Source: Utricularia gibba (lineage: Eukaryota; Streptophyta; Magnoliopsida; Lamiales; Lentibulariaceae). Taken from it: a stretch of DNA of 64,000 nt. Position 1 is the first letter of the stretch, and each line of letters begins with the position of its first letter. The notes below the pieces were generated by a model, which saw only the letters and a program-made list of their open reading frames with translations, ran no database searches and had not been told where the DNA came from. The DNA is taken from positions 248,001 through 312,000 of the forward strand of contig NEEC01000004.1 of NCBI GenBank assembly GCA_002189035.1, given 5' to 3'. The position numbers and the translations under genes are program-made. This document shows positions 35,401 to 46,915 of the stretch, one piece after another.

Positions 35401-36069
35401 TTTGATGAAACAGTAGCAGCATTCTTGCGAAATCACATTTGAGTAACTTTTGAACCAGAACAGGTCACTCCCGTCCATGACTCTGCACAAGGATCACCAC
35501 CAGTTGCCTTCCAATTTGAAAGTTGTTGAGGTGAATTCAAACTGATGTACAAGACATTGAGGGTGGAAACTGTAAAAGGAGCAACATTCAGTTTTCAAAT
35601 TTAAAAACAATGCTCGCTAAACCAAATGAACTCAATACCAATCAATGTCACTTGGGTTGAAACTAGTACTGACGATCGATAAATTACAGCATCCCAAATC
35701 AACATGCATCTCAATTCCTAATGGACATATAAATGGCATTTCACCACAAACCCAATGCTGGAATTAAAGCTGAATCGCTTTCAAAATAGGTAGTAAAGGA
35801 CAAAGAACAAGGAGAATGAAGATCTCTACGCTAACAAGTGAAAAAATTGATAAAGATACGATTTTCAAGTTCGGGCATCTGTTTTCCCTTGCACGGTTCA
35901 AAAACTCATATTCTCTACTCATTTCAAGAAACGCAAGGCACTGGAAGATATCACACCGACCGTCGGCTGGATCTGTGACCGCGTTTGCAGAGCCAAGTAG
36001 ACCAATGACCAGCACCGCCACCGCCACCGCCAACTCCACCGGAGTCCTCATCTTGAACCCAAAGCTCAA
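32453..36069 (-). CDS. SRF: STRUBBELIG-receptor family (SRF) LRR receptor-like protein, probable pseudokinase
   Basis: Sixteen exons join in frame from 36069 to 32453, giving 702 residues. Order: signal peptide (exon 1, 36069-35961), SUB domain with [14 protein letters not shown] (35569-35437), six or so short LRR exons of 66 or 72 bases (35346-34412), a Pro/Ser-rich stretch, one membrane span ([20 protein letters not shown], exon 34334-34051), a juxtamembrane region, and a kinase domain (exons 33982-32453). The repeated 66/72-base exons with matching phase are the hallmark of plant LRR genes. In the kinase the HRD motif reads [14 protein letters not shown], so the catalytic Asp is Asn, and DFG reads DCG. 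SRF family members such as STRUBBELIG signal in organ shape and cell-wall sensing, and SUB works without kinase activity. The intact frame suggests function as a scaffold. Confidence 0.93.
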
Positions 36070-36806
36070 CCTAGAAGAAAAAAGTATTTATCTACCACAA
36101 TGGGCGGCCCGGACAGACATCCCCTTTTTCTTTCATCCCTTCTTTCAGCTTTGTTTTGGTTATTTGAGACAATTTCTGGCAACTGAATTCTAGATTATGA
36201 AAATGCAATGATGGAAGAGGGAATCTTGACAATTACAGCGTGGAAAACTCTCTCACCACTCCACCACCATACTCCTTCCCACAGAAAAGCTGGCAAGCAC
36301 GATACGCTAGAATAATCCAAAGCCACAAGTCACATAAAAAATAACAATTCCTTGCCTTCCCCTGTAGGATTCTCACAACTAGATTAAACTTGTAGACGGA
36401 TAAATTTATGTGAATATGTCCTTGTTAAACTGGTAAAACACTATTAAGTTCGACAGTAACATTGACTGAATACCCTGCGGAAATGCTCTCTCTCTGCTGC
36501 ACATTTACAAAGAGATGACAATAACGTATGATCCATGAAAACTGGGCACCACTCCACAAAGTTGCCATCTTTTCAGAGAAAGATCGTGCTTTTCTTTTCT
36601 TTTTCATGAGCCCCAGACCAATAATGAGATCAGGATTAAAAGTAAATTCATTCCTTCTGGACTCCATCAGACTTGCATAGTCACGGGGCTCTCCACTACC
36701 CCCCATAAGGGCCCTTACAGGTCTGCGGCTTTTGACTCACAACAGTCTTGTAAAATTTGTTTCTTTGTGAGAAAAGCTCCCTTTTTTTTTGTTATCAAAC
36801 TACGAT
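36070..36806. other. Spacer upstream of the SRF gene
   Basis: Contains the promoter of the minus-strand SRF gene and probably the 3' UTR belonging to the orphan exon at 36807. A minus frame of 93 codons at 36425-36706 (MGGSGEPRDYASLMESRRNE) is open but lies after a stop codon, so it is likely UTR. Confidence 0.4.
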
Positions 36807-37028
36807 TCACCCCACTAAATAAATCACAATCGCAATACCAATCAGTGCGAAAATGGTGATGAAGAGGACTCGATTAAATGACATCTTGAAATCGCATAGT
36901 ACACTGTCGAGTCCATCAGCGCATTTATTGGCTACTTCTACAGGTATCCACTTTGAATGAACCCTGGCATTAGATTCATCGGTGGGCAGCGTAGGCTTCC
37001 CTCGGGTAAACCTAAACCAGTGGCATCC
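36807..37028 (-). CDS. Orphan 3'-terminal exon of an unidentified tail-anchored protein
   Basis: A minus-strand block of 74 codons starts after a splice acceptor (AACAACAACAG, ending at 37029) and ends at a TGA at 36807-36809. It reads HWFRFTRGKPTLPTDESN, then WIPVEVANKCADGLDSVLCD, then a hydrophobic tail VLFITIFALIGIAIVIYLVG directly at the stop. A single C-terminal membrane span preceded by a charged, Cys-containing domain is the layout of a tail-anchored protein. I do not recognise the family, and I could not find its upstream exons between 37029 and the CAX gene. It may be a fragment of a truncated gene or an unrecognised short gene. Confidence 0.45.
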   Translation of the reverse strand, partial: GCHWFRFTRGKPTLPTDESNARVHSKWIPVEVANKCADGLDSVLCDFKMSFNRVLFITIFALIGIAIVIYLVG

Positions 37029-38406
37029 CTGTTGTTGTTACATTCAGCCCATTCTTTTACGCTTCAATCAAGAACTGCAAAGCGACACATGGGGTTTTTT
37101 TTTTCCTCATTCTGAAAAGGAACTGCATTTTCCGGTCTTCCGGAGTCTGAATTTTTCCTTGTCGCCTCACAACTTCAACAGAAAGATACAGAAGAATTCG
37201 GGATCAATTTCTTCTTGTACGATAAGAGGGTAGTGCGGTGTGCTTGCTATCGATCTACCAAAATAATGCCTCTGCATTCAGCTGATATAAAGAAATGGGT
37301 CGCTGCAATAAATGGCGCTAGAGGTGGAAACACAAGAACTACCATCTATTTAGAGGGTGTCAGTTTTTCCTTAACTATCCAATCGAATGCGTACGTTATC
37401 ATTACTCATTTGGTACAAGATATTTTGGATTCTTTGATTTCACTTCAAGTCCAAATTTTGAATTCATATGAGTGTTAAAACCAGCATGGCACTTGTTTAT
37501 GGTAACGTTGTGCACCTGAAAATTCCATGTGTTCATGCGGCATGCAGGAGGGAGGGTCACCCAGATCCGCAAAAATGTAAAAATCGCCCCTTTCAGGTCT
37601 GGTATACGTCATTGTTCTGGGCTTAAATGCTTCAAACATCCAACCTCGTCACTAAATGTCTCATCAAAGAGAAAATCTAGAAGGGGGAGAGAGAGAGAGA
37701 CTTGGATTCATGGTAATGACAGTGAATGATAGATAGTAGTTCCCTGTCCAAATTCCTAGCTCTATAGCATGGTCCAATCTGCATGAAGCGCTACAGAGGT
37801 GCAAACAGATTCTCGTTCGAGATACCTTGAGAAACAAAGAAAAGGGCATCAATTAAATGTCACTGGTGTGCCCGACCAGAATTACAAGCAACTGCGAATG
37901 AAACATTGGATGCTCCTACTGCTACAAGAAACTTGGACACCTTTAACAACACCATGTAGAAGGTTCCTAGCCAATTATGTTCCACTTCTTGTTTTTTGTT
38001 TAACCGGTGGAACGAACAAGTAACTTCTGTATACGGATTTATGAAATAAATTGCAAGGCTAAGCTGAGATCCGAGAGTGTTCACTGAAACTGGTAAGGCC
38101 TTCGGCACGCCTGTATTTGCATGCAGTGCAGATGATTCATTTGAATGAACGGGCATGTAACTATTTGCTTCTTGTTTTGTACATGCATAAAGATCCAGAG
38201 CAACCCATGCAGTCACTTTGCTAGTTAGTCTCATGGTTTCCCTTCCATCTTCATTCTTTGGATAAACAATATATGCTGTCTGAATGCTGGAGTTCTTTTT
38301 TTTTTTTTTTTGTTTGTTTCTCAATGACAGGATTCATTCAATCATCAGCTGCACAGGAAGATTATTTATAACCGTGGAACGTTGAACTGGACATCGAGCG
38401 CAAAAG
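37029..38406. other. Spacer downstream of the CAX gene
   Basis: About 1.4 kb of mixed sequence. One minus frame (37860-38324, 154 codons) starts inside a 17-base T/A homopolymer and has no known domain. 38296-38312 is a poly-T tract on the plus strand. No repeat ends were recognised. Confidence 0.4.
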
Positions 38407-40689
38407 CTAAATATGATCATAGCGCTTACCACTTTCTGGATGATCAACATGTACAAAGAAGCTTGCAGCAACAATAAAATAGCACAAGATGAGCATGAGG
38501 CCTTTGAAATAGTTGGAGTGACCTTCCTGTATTGATGGAATACATGGCATAAGGTTAGTTGAATGAATTCAAAGTATGCCGGGTGCTAGTTTGGAAGACA
38601 TGGAATGAACCTGAAGCATGAAACCAACAACTAATACAGTGATGAACAGCGTGGCGGTCTCGAACAGTTGGAAGTTGAGATCCATAGGCTTGCCCATGAT
38701 CCAACCAACTATTACACAAAAGGGGATCTGCAGTTATCAGAGCACAAGAATTGAGATCTCCATCTTTGCACAGAAAAGTTATAGTCTTTGATTGAGCAAC
38801 AATGTGACAAACACATCGAAAGGAGAGCAATTTCTATGTTCTACCATCCTACTAGGATTATATTTATCTAGTAGAATGTGGAACATTCACAAAGATGGGG
38901 CCTTACCACAAACATTGATATCTGAGTAGATGATCCTATTGCAACTCCAAGAGTGATATCCTAAAAACAGAACCACGGTGATTTAAAACAATGCCAATAC
39001 TAAACTAATGGCAAGTGGTTGGATGATAAATATTTCATCGCTCACAAGCTTGTCCTTCATGGCAAACATGATGGCACTGGCATGCTCCGCAGCATTTCCT
39101 ACTATGGGAAGCAGAATGACGCTAATAAAAGCGACTGGCATTTCCATTGATTCAGATGCCCCCTGAGAAAACAGAGAACTTCAGTCACAACGCAGAATTC
39201 TAGGACCTGTTTCCTTGTTTAAGTTTGGGACTCCTAGAGTGCCTGCAAAGTCAAATCACCTGAATTGCATCAACGAGATATCCAGATAAAATGGATATCC
39301 ATATAGTCAAGATTGCTAGCCAGGTAACTGCTTCCCAGCGCGTGATCTCTGGGGTCTCGTCATTTGAATTTTCATTAGTATTTTCTCCTGCCTGTTCCAC
39401 GTTCTGTTCAGAAAAGTGGAAGATCAATGAATCTAGCGCAAAAAAACTCATGGAATACTTGTGTGGTAACTGTTGTCCGGTTTAAACATCTGTTTTCCAG
39501 TACAGAATTTACTCACCCCATCAGCGGAACACATAGAACTTTGGCCCTTGAGCTGAAAGAACAGATAACTGGCATACGCAACTAGCATCACACAGCTGCT
39601 AACTCGTGACAGGGCAATTTCAGACTTTCCCTCGTGGAGTTCTGTACGAGTAAAGTGCAAAACTCCTGGAAGCATTATTCCCATAACAGCCATCAAAAGC
39701 AATCCTACGTTCACAACCGCAGTAGCCTGATACATTAAAGCAAATGCGTTAGTCTTCAACTAGGGCGGGTGTTTCATCATTCAACCGGTACTACCAGCTA
39801 GAGATGATCAGATAATACACACTTTATTGAAACTCTGCACTTTGTTGTGATGAACAATCCCCCACAGAGGAAGGCACAGCCCAGCACCAAAAGCATATTG
39901 GATAATATGGAACCCAATAACGACTGCTGCACAATCCGAAACATTCCATTCTTCAAAGCATACATTGAAATTATCATCTCGGTAGCATTGCCAAATGTAG
40001 CATTCAGGAGACCACCAACTGCAGTGACATGAAAGTGTGTTTTCTTATTGAGAACAAAGAAGTTTCACTCGTGCATCTTACGATATATGTGGAAGAAAAC
40101 CATAAAGACAACAGAAAAATTACCTATTGGACCAGTGTAACAAGCAAGTTGCCTGCATAGAATTCAGAGGAAGAATAAAAAAACCTGCTTTTATTTATCA
40201 TGGCTGTCCAAATTTAATCACATAAGTCAATACGAAATTCAGATTTCAAATATGTACTTACTCAGTGGCATATCCCAACCGCTCGGCTAATGGAGTAATA
40301 CCAAGCAAACTGAAGAAGAAAACCCATTCCTAAGAGGAGTTATTAACTCATGAGCAGTCTGATCTTAATCGTTGTAATTCAAGCCACCCCGCGAAAAAGT
40401 TGAAGGATCTTACATTATTTGTGGTAATGTAGCGTAGAGCAATTGCCAGCGGTCCAAACGGTAACAAGCAATTGATCTTGGCCTTTATTAGGACAACATA
40501 TATGCTTCTCATTACGCCAACTCGACGCAGCTTACTAAATAACAATGAAGATGGAACCTTCTTAAGTTCTAATACAGTGGTCGAAGGTGATTCTAAACTC
40601 AAAGATGGGATTTTGTTGGTCATATCAGATCCATGAAGCGGTACTTCGTCATCAGAATCAAAGTTTAGTCTGTTTTCCACCGACCCCAT
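38407..40689 (-). CDS. CAX: Vacuolar cation/proton exchanger (CAX), with a one-base frameshift
   Basis: Ten exons: 40689-40414, 40329-40262, 40152-40124, 40018-39823, 39726-39517, 39403-39260, 39162-39046, 38960-38907, 38727-38611 and 38526-38407. With one base restored the protein is 443 residues, the usual CAX size. The two inverted Ca2+/H+ exchange repeats are visible: [19 protein letters not shown] in exon 4 and [20 protein letters not shown] in exon 7. [18 protein letters not shown] follows. The N-terminus (residues 1-60) is the regulatory region typical of CAX1/CAX3-type proteins. CAX moves Ca2+, Mn2+ or Zn2+ into the vacuole against protons. In exon 4 the run of five Gs at 39859-39863 should be six: the sequence should read [15 protein letters not shown], but as given the frame shifts. 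The rest of the gene is clean, so assembly error is likely. Confidence 0.9.
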
Positions 40690-41862
40690 CTTAAGTAACT
40701 AGGGAATATATACTATCACTTGATACATCAATCAGTGATTCACCTGTAGACAAGTGGTAATAGTTTAGTGGCAAACGAAGTCAAAACCCCCAGATTTGCT
40801 ACAGTTCGCTTAAATAAGCATTCAACGGGTCGAGAGAGAAACACCCACATGCCCCCAAGCCAAGCAAGGTCTGAAGAAGACGCTTGAAAAACTAAAGAAA
40901 AACAATTCAGGGGAGTAAGAAGGAGCTGCCATTCTGCAGTTTTGACATTTCAATCACATCTAGAAGAAGAACAACAGCAGAAAAAAGGCTCCAGATCCAT
41001 TGGGAACAAATCCATAAGCAACAAGATACTTCAAAAATACATATCAAGTCAGACCTCCGCACATAATCCCAGAGGCACATACCAAGGCAGTTAAAGCAAG
41101 AACAACCAACTTGTAAAGGCACAAAAATCCGTTGCCTTTGAAGGTAGATTAGAAGTCGCAAAGGCAAAATAGTCAACAGAAATCAACTGAAAAATCACAG
41201 AAAATCTATCCTGTATACAAGCATTAAGTATAATAGAGCGAATATTATTGAGCAGTGGCTGTTAGCGGTTAGGCAGCCTACGGAGAGGGAAACAAGAAGT
41301 ACCATCACTGGCACTAAAGTTGAATTTTTTTTTAGACTTTAAACACCATTTAGTGGAATGGAATCAACGAACGCGAAGGTGTCTCTCAAGTGTCAATTCC
41401 TGGGATTCTGAAGGCTTCCAATAAAATAAAATCAATAAAAATTCCACACAAGCACAAAAAGAACAAGCATTGATGATTCACATGAACTAAATGCTTCTTC
41501 AATGATTTTAAGTACACCAATGCGAAAATTCAGAGTAAACAAAATGAACGGTTATTTTTGTAAGAATATGAAAGTACAATGTTTATAATGAATGGTTTCC
41601 ATCTCTAGATGCTGTTAAAAGAAATTGTGAGTTTTTCTGAAATTTACACATTAGAGAATCACTTGTATAAATTTGAGGATATTTTGTTAAAAATTGAAAA
41701 TTTGAATAGTTCCACATAATTAACATACCAAAAAGATACATAGTACCAAAACTGAATTGAAATCAACACAACAACAAGATTTTTTTCACCCCTCCCTCTC
41801 TAAAAACAAATTAATTCTCTCCATCATATTTGCATGGGATGGATGCTTTTGAATCTGCATCA
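40690..41862. other. Spacer between CAX and RNase E/G genes
   Basis: 1.17 kb with no supported exon. The part near 40700-41250 is probably CAX promoter and 5' UTR; the part near 41500-41820 is AT-rich and is probably RNase E 3' flank. Confidence 0.45.
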
Positions 41863-44800
41863 TCATTTGCCACTGGTTTTCCACTTTTTAATGGTGACCA
41901 GTTCCTTGGGCCGCAACACTGAGATAGCGACTGCGTGCTGCTTCTTATGCGTATTGCCTTCTGTCAAAGCTTTCAGCTCAAACGCTCCTCTGGCGAGCCC
42001 TCTGGCAACCTGCTGACTCTCAACTCGCATTAGAATCACACACTCCAAAAGACGGTTTCAGTATCCAATAAACCACGCGATTACCTTCAGGAGAATCCAC
42101 ACTTTGAGGGAGCTGCTTAAAACAGCTAGTCTGGTTTTCTTACCGCAGGTCAAGTAGTTACACATGTGCCGGTCGACTCTTAGGATAAACCTTGGCCATG
42201 ACTTCGGCTTCTCGGGATCTGCTTTCTGCTGCACGATGGACTGAGACCAGAGATATGGCTTAGTCACATACTGCTAAACATTCAGGCATCAAAATAGCTG
42301 GGAAAAGGAGACTCGAGTTGGTTCAGATGGAATGCTGTGGTAGAAACAACAACATTTTACACATTTGTTAAGAAGTGGAATAGAAGCATACGAGAAGTCG
42401 GCATATTTCATGTTCAATTTTTGAAAATGAGGTCTCCAATGCTTCAACTCTCCCGGTTGCATTACAGCAGGAGCAGGGCTCACTGATCATGAACGATACA
42501 CTTGGTCGGACCTGCGAAAGAATAAAACATCACCACGAGCCAAGCAACTGATAAATTAGAACTCTCAATGGAGTTAACAAGGCTGACGTAATTCTGTTTA
42601 GAACTTTTAACTATTTGATGGACTCAAACATCTAGGCTAGACGGCTAGACAGACTTACAGAACTACGTACAGCAGCTCACATTTTCGCCACTCTAAGACC
42701 CCTTTTTAAATCCAGTGTAGCATAGACGTACCCGTTTCCTTGTTATTTCCATTAGCCCATTTCTGGATAACTCAGAGACTTTAACATTTGATCTATCTCT
42801 CTCAGCAGCCTTTTTCATCGCTTCATAGACAAGCCTCTTATTTGCTGCATATAGCACAGAAGAAAGCTAACCTTTTACTAGCAGCATAATAATAAAATAA
42901 TCATAGCAAAAATGGTTCATGGCCATCTCTAAGTTGCATTCCTATGATACGACATTTAAAAAAGAAGATATTTGCAGCAGGGAATGGAAGAACGGATTAT
43001 AATCTAGAATTCACTTCCAATCCAAGCAATATGACAAGATATAGGCTTTGAAGCACATAACAAATGTATCCAGACTTGCCCAGTAAAGGGGTCTCTTGAA
43101 TCGAGTAATCTAGGATATCAAGTGCATGCTATTGAACATTGAACTTAATACACTATAAAAAAACAGACAATCAACAATGTTGTCAGGAAAAAAACTAACC
43201 ACCACAAGTCACACCAACCATGTGGGACAGCAACGTAAACAGACAACAAGAACTAAATCACTTACATTCATCCTCCATATCAATAAAATCAACCACAATT
43301 ATTCCACCAATATCTCTCAGCCTCAATTCTCGAGCAATCTAAAGCAAAACAAACATTCAAATTTGAAATGCATTGCATAAACAAAACAAAACACAAAAAG
43401 TATCCCAAGAGTGCACAAGCTAAGCAATATATTTCTTAAATAAAACCATCTTGACAACTTGCGTCAACACAAAGCTCAGGATTTATCAGGCACTGTTTCA
43501 TCAAGTCATTGGAAGAAAGGCATAGTTTCTATGGGAAATACTTGTTTTGCTGCAACAAGGTTGACGTCGAGAATGGCCTTTTCTTGTGAATTTCCTTCGC
43601 CAAGCATGCAGTGGCCACCATTCACATCAATGGACACCAATGCTTCGGTTTGTTCAATCACCAAATAACCTCCGTTGACCAAAGGAACTCTGTTAATAGA
43701 GGAAAACCAATTTGAAATTCAACTCACAGGTCACGTCAAATACATATGATCAAAGATCTTTGTGCATCTGTAATGTGGCTAACATTTCTAAGATCTTTGT
43801 GCTAAATCACTTAAATATTGAAAGGAACTGGCGAATTTTACATTGTGCTCCAACTACTACGGGAATATAGTTTTTCAAAATTGAATGAAATGACAAGAGT
43901 ACTTCGCCTTTTACACTTAAAGATGAGCAGGTATACTTCCAACACATGGAAATTTGTGGTCTCGATACAGTAAACCGACAACTCCTTTTAGAAAAAATAA
44001 AAGAGTTACTTTGCTGACCTTTTTTGAAGGATGCTGTCAATCTCGCCCTCAATATTGTATTCATCAAAAAGTGGAGTTCTTTTACTGTACAACTCAACTC
44101 TGCTACATAGATTAGGATCTATATCCTGAAGATACTTAGTGACCTAATACATAGAATAGTGCAAGTTAAAAGAACTGGAAATCAACGATGACTAAATCAG
44201 AATGAAGTTATCAACTTGCCACAAGAATCTAACGATACAAAACTTATAAGCCCATGTAACAGACCCACTACACTAGTAGAAAACCTAACCTTCACAATAG
44301 AGTCATTTACACTAAAATACCTCATGATAGTTCCTCGCAGAGTCAACTATCATCTTCATCACCTGTAATTAAGGCAACATGCACAAGCAATCTGTTAGCA
44401 TGAAAAAGAGGTTTAAAGGAGACAAGCAACACAGATCAAACAGAATAGATAATATCACACCTTTTCATTAAAATAATCTTGGACAACAGAAAGTGTTTGA
44501 CCCATGGCTCTGTGTAGCATTACAGGGACAGCCCCCTCAACACCTTCATCAGCAGCAAGAGCGGCGGATTTGGCATGCTCAACAATACTTTTCCAAGTTG
44601 ATAGTATCCCTTCCAGATCCTTTTTCAGTTCCTCTAGTGTATGACCAGATGCAACGGTACGCAAGGTGAGCCCAAAACCAGGGGGCTGTAAGGTTTTGGC
44701 TATGGCCTTCAGTCTGATACGTTCAGCACCTGTTATCTTTTTTGAAATTCCGAGAGTGGTACAACGAGTACTCAGGACCTGAAAGGTTAATGATCCCATC

Positions 44801-46111
44801 ATGATACATGTCCAAGGAAACATAATCCGAAGCATGAAAATATCGTACCCAGAATCTGCTTCTCAGCTTTGGGTAAGCAGTCACAGTGGGCCCTTTCGTA
44901 CCCAATCCCTCTTTAATAACTTGCACAATTATCCTGGAGCCATTTTGAACGTGTGCCCACAAACTTTTTTCTAAGCCTCCAACCTTTACACCAGTATCCT
45001 GGTTGAGATTTTTAGACCCAAGTTGGTCTAAGTCTTCAACTGATGGTGCTACTGATCTCTCTTGATCAAACTCTTGTCCAGATCCAACGATGCTACCATT
45101 CACATTTCCATTAATACTTTTAAGATCAAAATCATTTCTCTCAGAACCTTTTGATCTACTATCTATGAATTCATCTTCACTTTGTTCATCATCGAGATCG
45201 TCGAGTTCATCAACTATATGGCTGCAAGACATGGTCTCTGAAATGTCCATCTGCAATGTCAAACTGTCAAATGTGGATCGTTCCATTTCTCTCAGATTAG
45301 AATTAAATGGAAAAAATACAAAGGGCTCCCGGTTGGGATTTAAGTCCATAAAAGACAGCTTTGGGCTACCAATGTTTACAAATGCTCCACCCATCTGTGG
45401 GACAAGTTTCGACACAAGTCCTAGATACACACTATCACACTGCACATTGCTTTTAACAGGCTCCAATAACAACTCAACCAATTTGTCATTCTCCAGCACA
45501 GCAATCCTTTGCATGGTGCATATGGATGAATTGATCAAAATAACAGTTGAAATGGAATCCTCCACCGGCATCGCATTAATTTCTTCCGTAGGAAGCAGAT
45601 CCTCAACTAGATAATTATTCTGCTCATTAGATTTGGTCTCAGTCTGAGTCAAAGCAGATGGTGTACAGGAAGAGTAACAGCCAAAGGAAGATTCCAGCAA
45701 CCATGGCTCCTCAACAGGAAGGTGTGAAGTAAAAGAATCATGATGTGGAAAATCTTTCTTCGATCCAATGATTTCAGAAAGAGAGAAATTGTAAAAATCC
45801 TCACTAATATCAGTTTCTGATGCACTCTCTGTCTTTTGATTCTCATTCTCAGTACATGCAAGACTGCCTATTTTGCCATCAGTTTTGTCCAAAACAGACA
45901 GTGAAATGGCCGCTGATTGTCCTAACCAAGGCTCCTCAATGAATTGGTCCCTGAATAAAGAAGTATGTGTACTATCGGCGGTACTAATACCATCATTCCA
46001 AAAACCGTTTGGCAGAATTTCTGACACCAAGTAACCATTTCCACAACATTTTACATTCTTCTTTATCTCTGAAAAATCACTGGGCATACTTGATTGTGTG
46101 GCAGCATCTTT
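41863..46111 (-). CDS. RNE: Plastid ribonuclease E/G-like endoribonuclease, N-terminal part not found
   Basis: Ten exons can be joined: 46111-44849, 44778-44461, 44362-44321, 44143-44019, 43689-43542, 43338-43266, 42844-42732, 42511-42392, 42240-42085 and 42009-41863; 835 codons with the stop. The first M in the first exon is at 46087 (MPSDFSEIKK). Exon 1 is preceded by an acceptor, so the true start is in an unseen upstream exon. Landmarks: ILINSSICTMQRIAVLENDK and MGGAFVNIGSPKLSFMDL (S1-like domain), EQTEALVSIDVNGGH and IGGIIVVDFIDMED (the two catalytic Asp motifs), and CSCC at the zinc link. The enzyme processes plastid RNA. In Arabidopsis RNE a starch-binding-like CBM20 domain precedes this region; nothing resembling it lies between 46112 and the next gene. 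Confidence 0.9.
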
Positions 46112-46915
46112 CTGCAGAATTCATTACAAATCATGGTCACTGATATGACTAAAAAATACTTAAGAGGAACAAAGGAAGGTGAATTCTCCTTCCCGCTAAG
46201 GAACAATATGCAAAAAGAACCTTTCTTCTACGATTGCAGGAATGAATATATGGCGCGCCACTTTTACTCTGTTGGCATGAAGAGTGCGCAAGAAGAGATG
46301 AATCAATTCTCAGTTGCCAAAGCACGTCGGATGAAAACCACATGCTTTCTTTTCATAGCAGCTCACTCGTTTTCCTTATGGCACCTGCAAAAAGGCACCC
46401 CACAAAAAACTTACAAACGAAGCGCCAGATGTTGAAAGAATCAAGTGAACCGCAAGTAATGCCAACATGAATTCAGCCAACGTCAAATCTCCGTATCGGA
46501 ATGCTCCTTCATGTATCTGAAATGATCTAATTGGAAGCAAGATAGAACGAGAGACCAAAAGCGCCCCACACGAACTCACGATCTTCCTTTTAGTGAAACT
46601 CAGGCCCCTTCCAGTTCCACTTTCAAAGTAACGCAAAGAGTAAAATGCTGCTCGAAGCTGGGTTCAAGCAGCGGCGAAATAGACGGCCGTCATTTCACTC
46701 CGACCACACGCAAGGAGATCGAGAAGAAGCATCCATTTATTTATTCATTTTTATTGGGGCCGTCAAATGTAATTAAATATTAAAATTTGTCCAAATATTA
46801 AAAGTGCTTCTTATTCATTTTTCATAAGAATATTTGCAATATGACACGATAACAAAAAATCAAGTACGGATGGGATCAGGTAAATCGATCCCGAAAAAAA
46901 AAAAAAAACTAAGTG
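46112..46915. other. Short region between RNase E/G and MTPC4
   Basis: Should contain the 5' exon and promoter of RNase E/G. A good donor (GATC then GTGAGTTCG) reads on the minus strand near 46577, so 46580-46710 may be a non-coding first exon. A 14-base poly-A tract ends near 46908. No CBM20 coding sequence is seen. Confidence 0.4.

Noticed and set aside
37673-37702. GAGAGA-type simple repeat near 37690
   Set aside because: Short simple repeat in spacer; GAGA-binding role cannot be argued without a nearby promoter.
46376-46636. Minus frame beginning MRYFESGTGRG as the N-terminus of RNase E/G
   Set aside because: It runs across a likely donor site into intron-like sequence, is not joined in frame to the next exon, and does not resemble CBM20 or a transit peptide.
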